Assembly: GCA_964577955.1 (NCBI GenBank)
Contig: CAZOAZ010000013.1
Coordinates: 57,597-121,596 of the forward strand
DNA from: CADEEX01 sp964577955
Lineage (GTDB): Bacteria; Acidobacteriota; Vicinamibacteria; Vicinamibacterales; CAVVIG01
Reading direction: 5' to 3'
Length of the DNA: 64,000 nt
The translations under genes and the position numbers were made by a program. Under the pieces are notes generated by a model, which worked only from the letters and a program-made list of their open reading frames with translations, was not told where the DNA came from and made no database searches. Below are positions 51,941 to 60,890 of this stretch, one piece after another (within the stretch, counting starts at the first letter, position 1; every line of letters starts with the position of its first letter).

Positions 51941-52503
51941 GCCCGCCGCCCGTCGCGCGCGCACGCCGCGCCGCGGGCCTGGCGCCCCATCGACAGCTCC
52001 TCGGCCGGCACGAGGATGTAGAGCAGGCCGGCGTCGACGGCCAGTTCGTACCGCGGCAGCGACTGGCCGGCCTCGAACGGCGGACCGCCGGTCGCCTTTC
52101 CCGAGGGATCGAAGGTGCCGTTGTGGCACGGACAGAAGTAGCGGTTGTTCTGCCCTTCCCACTTCACCTGGCAGCCGAGATGCGGACACGTGCTCGAGAG
52201 CGCCACCACGTCCGACACCGCGTTGTCCTTCGCGCGCCGGGTGATGTTCACGGTGCGGCCGTCCGGCGTCAGGTACATCAGCGTGGATCCGAGCTCGAGC
52301 GCATCGAGCTGGGTCACGAACAGGCGATGCTTGCGGCCGCGGTCGGCCGGCAGCATGAACCGCGCGCCGATCCAACCGAAGAATCCGTAGCCGCCCAGCA
52401 GGCCGGCCCCCATGAAGACCCGCGCGACCATCGCCAACACGCCACGACGCGGCAGCAACGGCGGCACCGTCTCGGGAGCGGGCGGAAGAGGAACGTGGGC
52501 CAT
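51937..52503 (-). CDS. Rieske iron-sulfur protein
   Basis: The 188-residue protein has one N-terminal membrane helix (about 25-45) and a soluble Rieske domain with cluster ligands in CPHLGC and CPCHNG (about 105-128). It is the iron-sulfur subunit of a bc-type complex with the cytochrome b gene downstream. No cytochrome c1 or diheme gene is adjacent, so the electron acceptor may be the small cytochromes or the octahaem protein. Confidence 0.94.
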   Translation of the reverse strand: MAHVPLPPAPETVPPLLPRRGVLAMVARVFMGAGLLGGYGFFGWIGARFMLPADRGRKHRLFVTQLDALELGSTLMYLTPDGRTVNITRRAKDNAVSDVVALSSTCPHLGCQVKWEGQNNRYFCPCHNGTFDPSGKATGGPPFEAGQSLPRYELAVDAGLLYILVPAEELSMGRQARGAACARDGRRA

Positions 52504-52506
52504 GAT

Positions 52507-54129
52507 CTAGAAGGGCGCGAAGCCCTGGGACGGAAAGCCGGGCATCGAGTGCAGACGATAGAGCGGCTCGGCATAGGCGAGCAGGATCAGCACGACGCCC
52601 ACGACGGTCCAGAAACCGAACCGGTCCCAGAGCGACGGCCCCGGCGTCACCGGCACCAGCGATTCGGCATACTCGATCGGTGCCGTTTCGCCTCGCGGCG
52701 CGACGAGCATCGTGCCGACGATCACGAGCAGGAAGCATGCTGACGACAGCACGAGGATGACGCCGCCAATCGCCGAGAAGTTGACGTACGGCTGCCAGCT
52801 TGCCGCGACGGCCGATCCCGAGTACGCGCTGGTATAGATGCGGCGCGGCATGCCGAGCAGGCCGACGATGTGATTGGGAATGCTGAAACACATCATGCCG
52901 GCGAACCAGAGATACGGCTGCACCGTCGCCAGCGCCGGCAGGATCAACGCGCGCCCGGTCAGCCGCGGCAGCATCCAGTAGCTGACGCCCATGAACGTCA
53001 GCGCCACCGCCGTGCCGACGGTCAAATGAAAGTGTCCCTGGACCCACGCGGTGTTGTGGACCATCGCGTTCATCGCGTAGGCCGCGTTGATCGCGCCGCC
53101 GAAACCACCGAGCGCGAACGTCACCATCGACAGCGCCACGCCGGCAAAGAACGGATCGCGCCACGGCAGCGCGCCAATCCAGCCGAAGAGTCCTTGCCCA
53201 CCGCGGGCCCGCCCCGCATTTTCGAGCGATGCGATCACGGTGAAAGCGGTGACCAGGCTCGGAAACATGATCGCGTAGGTCGTGAAGGTGTGGACCAGCT
53301 TCCAGCCGTTCGAGATGCCGGGATCGGTGAACTGGTGGTGGAAACCGACCGGCGTCGAGAACAAAATGAACTGCACGAAGACGACGCGAGTCACCGCGTC
53401 GCTGAACAATTTGCCGCCGGCAACGCGCGGAATGGTCGTGTACCACAGGACGTAGGCCGGGATCAGCCAGAAGTACGTCAAGGGGTGCCCGAACCACCAG
53501 AAGTACGTCCGCGCGGCAATCGGATCGATGGCGCTGACGAAACCAAGTGACCACGGCAGGATCAGCACCAGGACTTCAATCGCCAGCCCCGTTGTCGCCA
53601 GGATCCAGACGATGACCGCCGCCATCATTCCATGCGCGGCCAGCGGAATCCGCGCGTCCCGGTGCTGCTGCCGCCAGGCGCGATAGCTGAACACGACAAT
53701 GGCCGACCACACCCAGGACCCGATGATCAGCAGCGTCGCCCCGATGTAGAAGGCCGGATGCGCTTTGAGCGGCGGATAGAACGTGTAGAGCACCGTACTG
53801 CTGCCCGACAGGATGGCCATCGTCGTGAGCGTGGTCCCGACGACCGCGCACCAGAAACCGCCCCACGCCCATCCGTGCGCGACAATCCGCCCCAGCGTCG
53901 ACTCGACGACCAGGTAGCCGAGCGCCATGATGAAGAACGTGGTGAAGACGAGCGCCATCAGCACGCCGTGGGCGGTCACCGAGAGGTAGTAGAGGCTCGC
54001 CGATCCGAACGGCAGATCGATCCCGGCGCGAGCAAGCGCCTGCATCACACCGAGCAGCGACGCCACCGCAAAGGCTGTGACGGCCACCCAGAAATTCGAC
54101 AGGACGAGACGCGTGCCGGCGGCGGTCAC
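52507..54129 (-). CDS. cbaA: ba3-type haem-copper oxidase subunit I
   Basis: The 540-residue protein has about 13 transmembrane helices. Haem ligand and copper sites are 'LYYLSVTAHGVLMAL' (low-spin His), 'FGHPLTYFWLIPAYVLWY' (CuB His and cross-linked-Tyr helix), 'STPVGFHHQF' (HH) and 'TAWVQGHFHLTVG'. The pattern and the H-P-L-T-Y segment are typical of B-type (ba3) oxidases with high oxygen affinity. It overlaps the subunit II stop (ATGA). Confidence 0.95.
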   Translation of the reverse strand: MTAAGTRLVLSNFWVAVTAFAVASLLGVMQALARAGIDLPFGSASLYYLSVTAHGVLMALVFTTFFIMALGYLVVESTLGRIVAHGWAWGGFWCAVVGTTLTTMAILSGSSTVLYTFYPPLKAHPAFYIGATLLIIGSWVWSAIVVFSYRAWRQQHRDARIPLAAHGMMAAVIVWILATTGLAIEVLVLILPWSLGFVSAIDPIAARTYFWWFGHPLTYFWLIPAYVLWYTTIPRVAGGKLFSDAVTRVVFVQFILFSTPVGFHHQFTDPGISNGWKLVHTFTTYAIMFPSLVTAFTVIASLENAGRARGGQGLFGWIGALPWRDPFFAGVALSMVTFALGGFGGAINAAYAMNAMVHNTAWVQGHFHLTVGTAVALTFMGVSYWMLPRLTGRALILPALATVQPYLWFAGMMCFSIPNHIVGLLGMPRRIYTSAYSGSAVAASWQPYVNFSAIGGVILVLSSACFLLVIVGTMLVAPRGETAPIEYAESLVPVTPGPSLWDRFGFWTVVGVVLILLAYAEPLYRLHSMPGFPSQGFAPF

Positions 54130-54602
54130 GGGCGATCCTCGACGATGACGGCTGCCTGCATCAGGTGATGGGCCAGGCCGCAGTACTCGTTGCAGACGAC
54201 CAGATACTCGCCCGGCGTGTGGAACGTCGTGGTCGCTTCGCTGACGTAGCCGGGCGACACCGTGAGGTTCACGTTGGTATTGACGATCTGGAAGCCGTGC
54301 AGCACGTCGGCGCTGGTGACGCGAAACGTCACTGGCCGGCCGACCGGCACGTGGATCCGAAACGGACGAAATTCGTACATCGCGGCGCGGATCACCACGG
54401 TCACGCCGCCGTCGGCATCAGCCACGACGCCCGGCGTCGAGAACTCTCCGGACACCGTGAGCGCCGACGGATCGACCATCTCCGAGTGACTCGGCGGATG
54501 CGTCGAGCCGACCACCGCGGTGACGACGATCGCGGCGGTGAAACACACCAGCATCGCGGTGGCGGCCCACATCCAGTAGCGCTCGGAGGGATTGACGTGC
54601 AT
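54126..54602 (-). CDS. cbaB: ba3-type oxidase subunit II (CuA)
   Basis: The 158-residue protein has one N-terminal membrane helix and a cupredoxin domain with CuA ligands in 'VVCNEYCGLAHHLM' (CxxxC...H...M) and an upstream His in 'VLHGFQIV'. The length matches short ba3 subunit II proteins. It receives electrons from a soluble cytochrome c. It lies 8 bp after the subunit IIa gene. Confidence 0.94.
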   Translation of the reverse strand: MHVNPSERYWMWAATAMLVCFTAAIVVTAVVGSTHPPSHSEMVDPSALTVSGEFSTPGVVADADGGVTVVIRAAMYEFRPFRIHVPVGRPVTFRVTSADVLHGFQIVNTNVNLTVSPGYVSEATTTFHTPGEYLVVCNEYCGLAHHLMQAAVIVEDRP

Positions 54603-54610
54603 GCCGTCGC

Positions 54611-54736
54611 CTACGGCGCGTTCCTGGGCATGAACAGCCCGAAGAAGAACGCGAGCCAGCCGAGCACCACCAGCGCCCCGAAGACACTGACGATCACGAC
54701 CGTGCCGCGCGGCGCGGCGGAGGGATCGTCAGCCAT
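54611..54736 (-). CDS. ba3 oxidase subunit IIa-like small membrane protein
   Basis: The 41-residue protein starts at ATG 54736 with a short charged N-terminus, one transmembrane helix (VVIVSVFGALVVLGWLAFFFGLF) and 'MPRNAP'. Size and position match the accessory subunit IIa of ba3 oxidases. Its start overlaps the end of the SulP gene by 8 bp. Confidence 0.75.
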   Translation of the reverse strand: MADDPSAAPRGTVVIVSVFGALVVLGWLAFFFGLFMPRNAP

Positions 54737-56423
54737 GTGCCGCGCCTTCACGACCCGCGAGCAGCTCGTTGGCCCGCGCCACCGCGGCGGCAACGGTCGG
54801 CACCAGGTTGGTCTCGCCGATCCGCGCGTGAAAGTCGGCGCGCTCCATCATCCGCGCCGGCTGATCGCGCATCCCGCACAGGATCAGCGTGCGGCCGCTG
54901 CGATGCAGCACCTCGGCGAGATGCTCGAGCGCGTGCAGACCGGTCGCGTCGATCGCCGTCATGTTTCGCAGCCGGAGAATGACGACGCTCGGAAGGTCGG
55001 CCAGGGCGCGCTCGAGATCCTGCAGCTTGTCGGTGCTGCCGAAGAGAAACGGTCCATGAATGCGGTAGACCGCCGCTCCGGCCGGGATCGGATGCAGTTG
55101 CAGGCTGTGCGCTTTCCCCTCTTCGACGTAGCTCTCCGTCACACGGGCGACGGTGGTCGTCGTCGTCACGCGGCGGATGTAGAGCAGCGCCGCAAAGATC
55201 ATCCCGGCCTCGACGGCGACCGTGAGATCGGCCAGCACGGTGAGCGCGAACGTCGTCACCCAGACCACGGCTTCCGCCGCGCCAAGCCGCAGGATCTCCG
55301 GAATCTCCCGCCACTCCCCCATGTCGTACGACACGATCAGCAGAATCCCGGCGAGCACGGCGAGCGGAATGTGCCGGGCCAGCGGCGCCGCGAACAGCAG
55401 AATCAGCGCCAGCGTCACGGCGTGGGTAATCCCGGCCACCGGCGTGCGCGCGCCGGATCGCACGTTGGTCGCCGTGCGCGCGATCGCCCCGGTTGCGGGC
55501 AGACCGCCAAAGAGCGGCGACAGCACGTTCGCGACCCCCTGGGCCACGAGCTCGACGTTCGGATCGTGGCGATCGCCGGTCATTCGATCGGCGACCACCG
55601 CCGACAACAGCGATTCAATCGCGCCGAGCATGGCGACCGTCAACGCCGGCGACAGCAGCCGCAGGAACAGCGCGGGATCGACCCGCGGTATATGGATCGC
55701 CGGCAACCCGCTCGGCACGCCGCCGAACCGGGTCCCGACCGTCTCGACCGGCAACCCTACCGCCGCGACGGCCACCGCCCCGAGCACCAGTGCGATCATG
55801 CTGCCTGGAATGCGGCGCGCCCAGACGCGGAGCGTCAACACCAGGGCAACGGTCACGCTGCCCAGCATCACGGCGCTGACGCTGAACGTGCCCGCGTACG
55901 CCCACAGGACACGAACACGCCCGATGAAGTCGCCAGGGACCTCGGCGACGCCAAGGCCCAGAAGATCCCGGATCTGGGTGCTCGCGATCAGCACGCCGAT
56001 CCCGTTGGTGAAACCGATGACAACCGGCCGGGGGATGTACTTGACCGCGGTGCCGAGGCCGGTCGCGCCCAGCACGATCAACAGAATGCCCGCCATGAGC
56101 GTGCAGACGAACAAACCGTCGAGGCCGTAGGTGGCGATGATGCCGGAAACGACGACGACGAACGCGCCGGTCGGCCCGCCGATCTGGACACGCGAGCCGC
56201 CGAGGGCCGAAATCGTGAAGCCGGCGACGATGGCGCAGTAGATGCCGTTTTGCGGCGGGACGCCTGATGCGATGGCAAACGCCATCGCCAGCGGCAAGGC
56301 GACGAGGCCGACGGTGACGCCGGCGATCAGATCAGCCGCGAGGGTCTGGAGCGAGTAGTCGCGAAGAGACGCGACCAGTTTGGGGAGCGGGGGGCTCCAT
56401 GTCGATACGCCGGGGTCCGCCAT
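54729..56423 (-). CDS. SulP-family anion transporter
   Basis: The 564-residue protein has 10-12 transmembrane helices with the SulP opening 'DLIAGVTVGLVALPLAMAFAIASGVPP' and 'QIGGPTGAFVVVV'. A C-terminal STAS domain (about 440-545) carries 'RLRNMTAIDATGLHALEHL'. Substrates of relatives include sulfate, bicarbonate and nitrate. Its place inside the oxidase operon is unusual and suggests a transported anion linked to respiration or pH. Confidence 0.92.
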   Translation of the reverse strand: MADPGVSTWSPPLPKLVASLRDYSLQTLAADLIAGVTVGLVALPLAMAFAIASGVPPQNGIYCAIVAGFTISALGGSRVQIGGPTGAFVVVVSGIIATYGLDGLFVCTLMAGILLIVLGATGLGTAVKYIPRPVVIGFTNGIGVLIASTQIRDLLGLGVAEVPGDFIGRVRVLWAYAGTFSVSAVMLGSVTVALVLTLRVWARRIPGSMIALVLGAVAVAAVGLPVETVGTRFGGVPSGLPAIHIPRVDPALFLRLLSPALTVAMLGAIESLLSAVVADRMTGDRHDPNVELVAQGVANVLSPLFGGLPATGAIARTATNVRSGARTPVAGITHAVTLALILLFAAPLARHIPLAVLAGILLIVSYDMGEWREIPEILRLGAAEAVVWVTTFALTVLADLTVAVEAGMIFAALLYIRRVTTTTTVARVTESYVEEGKAHSLQLHPIPAGAAVYRIHGPFLFGSTDKLQDLERALADLPSVVILRLRNMTAIDATGLHALEHLAEVLHRSGRTLILCGMRDQPARMMERADFHARIGETNLVPTVAAAVARANELLAGREGAAHG

Positions 56424-56489
56424 GTCAGAGTCGGCGCAGCGGATTATTCCCCAAAAGCGCGAAATCTTCCCCGCTCACCGGCCCCGCGC

Positions 56490-56642
56490 TCACGAGGCCA
56501 GCTTCAGTTCGGCGGGCCTGGCGTCGTGCACCGGTGCCGCCGGCACGTCGGCATCGAGGTGGTTGATCGCGTAAATCAGCGACAGCAAGGCAGTTGCGGC
56601 GAACGTCCAGGCGAACACGGCGACGGCGTAGGCGGCAATCAT
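56490..56642 (-). CDS. Small single-helix membrane protein
   Basis: The 50-residue protein runs from ATG 56642 (GGAGGG upstream) to TGA at 56490. A hydrophobic helix 'MIAAYAVAVFAWTFAATALL' is followed by 'SLIYAINHLD' and a polar tail ending ELKLAS. It is the first gene of the SulP-ba3-Rieske-cytochrome b-octahaem operon, 66 bp before sulP. It may be an oxidase accessory peptide, but no family match is clear. Confidence 0.75.
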   Translation of the reverse strand: MIAAYAVAVFAWTFAATALLSLIYAINHLDADVPAAPVHDARPAELKLAS

Positions 56643-56735
56643 GATGTCCCTCCATTGAAGACCGCGGGAAACATCAGCCTTTTGAGCAACCGTTGTGCCG
56701 TCGCCTGGCGGTTCAACGTCTCGGCGGCGTCAGGG

Positions 56736-56775
56736 CCTTCGACGCGCTCAGGCCGGTCCTGAGCTTTGCCGAAGG
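56736..56775. repeat. REP-like palindrome
   Basis: CCTTCGACGCGCTCAGG and CCTGAGCTTTGCCGAAGG face each other across a 5-bp spacer. This 'CCTTCG..CTCAGG' palindrome is a widespread interspersed repeat in GC-rich genomes. It lies downstream of the cupin gene stop and could act as its terminator. Confidence 0.6.
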
Positions 56776-56790
56776 ACGGCTTTACCCGGA

Positions 56791-57345
56791 TTACTGCGGC
56801 ATCTTCAGGATGTGCTCCGGGTCGACGCGGAAGACGATGTAGTCGATGCCGCCTTCGTCGATCTGGCTCCAGCCGTGGCCGACGCCAGCCGGGACGATTT
56901 GCATGTCGCCGGCCTTGAGCCGCGTGCTCTTCCCCTTCGGCGTCACGTCGCTGCTCGTGCCCGGACCGACGACCGCGGAACCCTCTTCCTTCTTCGGGTT
57001 CACCAGCGTGCCGGTGACCTGCGTCCCCGCGCCACGCGTCACGTAGTAGATCTCGGTGATCTTGTCGTGGCTCAGTGACCGCGTGCCGGCCGCGGCGCCG
57101 CCGGGGCGCGTCACGAAGGCGATCGCGACGTTGTACTTGCCCTGATCGGACACGCGCATCAGTCGATCGCTGACCGTCGTCCCCGGCTTGAGCGCTTCGA
57201 GGCCGCGCCTGGCGAACTCCTGCACTTCAGGCGTCAGCAGTTCGACGGAATCCAGTTTCGGCGCCGCGGCGGTCTGCGCCAGCGCCGGGGCGGCGATGGC
57301 CAGCGCGAGCACGCCCGCGCAGGCTGTCAAGATTTGCGGTTTCAT
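56791..57345 (-). CDS. Secreted cupin-domain protein
   Basis: The 184-residue protein has a signal peptide (to about 24, PALAQT) and a cupin fold with 'SLSHDKITEIYYVTRGAGTQVTGTL' and 'GDMQIVPAGVGHGWSQID', which supply the metal-ligand pattern in part. It is similar in layout to the cupin at 57464. The ligand is unknown. Confidence 0.82.
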   Translation of the reverse strand: MKPQILTACAGVLALAIAAPALAQTAAAPKLDSVELLTPEVQEFARRGLEALKPGTTVSDRLMRVSDQGKYNVAIAFVTRPGGAAAGTRSLSHDKITEIYYVTRGAGTQVTGTLVNPKKEEGSAVVGPGTSSDVTPKGKSTRLKAGDMQIVPAGVGHGWSQIDEGGIDYIVFRVDPEHILKMPQ

Positions 57346-57360
57346 CCTGTCTCCTGTGAT

Positions 57361-57461
57361 CCGGCTGAAGCCGGACACCACCGATGTGCGAAAGCCGGAC
57401 GCCACCTGCAATCCGGCTGAAGCCGGACGCCACCGATGTGCGACAGCCGGACGCCACTGAT
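57361..57461. repeat. Tandem copies of a 52-bp REP-like element
   Basis: Two units with a 52-bp period each begin CCGGCTGAAGCCGGAC, followed by 'CCACCGATGTGCGA' and a second half-copy 'AGCCGGACGCCAC'. They fill the gap between two cupin genes. CCGGCT/AGCCGG is palindromic. Related copies lie at 58028-58086. Confidence 0.7.
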
Positions 57462-57463
57462 CA

Positions 57464-57952
57464 CTACTGAGTCTCGAAGCGGATGTTCATGTAGGTGATC
57501 GACTTCGTCTCCTTCATCCCGTGCGGCACGCCGGGCGGGATGAAGATGATGTCGCCTTCCTTGATCACGCGCTCGATGCCGCCACGGATTGACGCACCGC
57601 TGAACTCTCCCGGCGCCGCACCCGGCTTCGGATCGACAAGCGTGCCGCCGGTCGCCACCACGCCCGACCCTTCGCGCACCACCCACACCTCGGTGATCTT
57701 GCCGTGCTGCAGCGCGGTCTCCGATCCGGAAATGTGCCGGACGTTGATGCTGAACGTGCCGCCGTCGAGCACGCGCTGGGTAATCAGTTTCTTGACGACC
57801 AGATCCGCCGCGGCATCGTCGAGCATCTTGTCCGGGAAATCGACCGCCCGATCCTTGGGCGCCCGCGGGGCGTTGGCGGTTTGCGCCGAGGCCGGCACGG
57901 CTCCTACCCAGATGGGGAGCACCAGCACTACTGCTGCAACGATTACGCGCAC
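57464..57952 (-). CDS. Secreted cupin-domain protein
   Basis: The protein has 162 residues from GTG 57952 (AGGAGGAC upstream), with a signal peptide to about 24. The cupin core has 'NVRHISGSETALQHGKITEVWVVREGSG' and 'GDIIFIPPGVPHGMKET' (His ligand). It is a paralogue-like neighbour of 56791, separated from it by repeats. The function is unknown. Confidence 0.82.
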   Translation of the reverse strand: MRVIVAAVVLVLPIWVGAVPASAQTANAPRAPKDRAVDFPDKMLDDAAADLVVKKLITQRVLDGGTFSINVRHISGSETALQHGKITEVWVVREGSGVVATGGTLVDPKPGAAPGEFSGASIRGGIERVIKEGDIIFIPPGVPHGMKETKSITYMNIRFETQ

Positions 57953-58027
57953 AGTCGTCCTCCTTCACACGCGCCGGACCGTCGACACAAGGGACGGCGT
58001 CTGAATGCCAGGTGGATATTACGTGAA

Positions 58028-58086
58028 ATCCGGGTAAAGCTGGACGCCACACGGAGCGAGCCATCCGGCTAAAGCCGGACGCCACC
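58028..58086. repeat. REP-like elements upstream of clpS
   Basis: Two degenerate copies ('CCGGGTAAAGCTGGACGCCAC' at about 58029 and 'CCGGCTAAAGCCGGACGCCACC' at about 58065, described in full only by position) relate to the repeats at 57361. They lie in the 161-bp gap between a cupin gene and clpS. Confidence 0.55.
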
Positions 58087-58113
58087 GGAGAGAACTTCGG
58101 CTACGCTAGTGAC

Positions 58114-58427
58114 GTGGCGGACCCGCGGGACGCATCGGATAGTGCGGTCAAGGAACGGACGGACACCAAACAGAAAGAGCCGCAGCTCTTCAAGGTGCTC
58201 CTGCTCAACGACGACTACTCGACGATGGACTTCGTGATCGAGATCCTGGAAACCGTGTTCCTCAAGTCGCCCGCCGAAGCCTACCGGATCATGATGCAGG
58301 TGCATCTGAACGGCAGCGGCCTGGCCGGCGTCTACCCCTTTGACATTGCTGAAACCAAGGTCGAAGCCGTGACCTCGCTGGCGCGCGGCGCCGGCTTTCC
58401 GCTGCGTGCAGCCATCGAAGAAGCCTG

Positions 58428-58428
<1 letters not shown>
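58114..58428 (+). CDS. clpS: ATP-dependent Clp protease adaptor ClpS
   Basis: The protein has 104 residues from GTG 58114. ClpS signature elements are 'FKVLLLNDDYSTMDFVIEIL' (ClpA contact and hydrophobic pocket for N-degrons) and 'AEAYRIMMQVHLNGSGLAGVYPFDIAETK'. It directs N-end-rule substrates to ClpAP. Its stop overlaps the clpA start. Confidence 0.95.
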
Positions 58429-60725
<2,297 letters not shown>

Positions 60726-60890
60726 CTCATCCATCAAAAACAACAACGGGCGCTGAATACGGTGTTGACCGCACCGAACGCCGGTGCTACGGTTGACCAC
60801 TTTTTTACGCTCGCGCTCGTCGCATCGACGTCTTTCGACAGCTCATACCACTAGACCGGCTTCATCAGCTCCGTTCAAAAGGAGAAGCCC

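Noticed and set aside
51941..53554. Long upstream extension of the cytochrome b frame
   Set aside because: It runs antiphase through the Rieske and oxidase genes, whose products have clear motifs; composition is Arg/Pro-rich as expected for a shadow frame.
60765..60793. sigma-70-like TTGACC-N17-TACGGT before the TonB-dependent receptor
   Set aside because: The -10 is weak, and such matches are frequent by chance; not reported as a feature.
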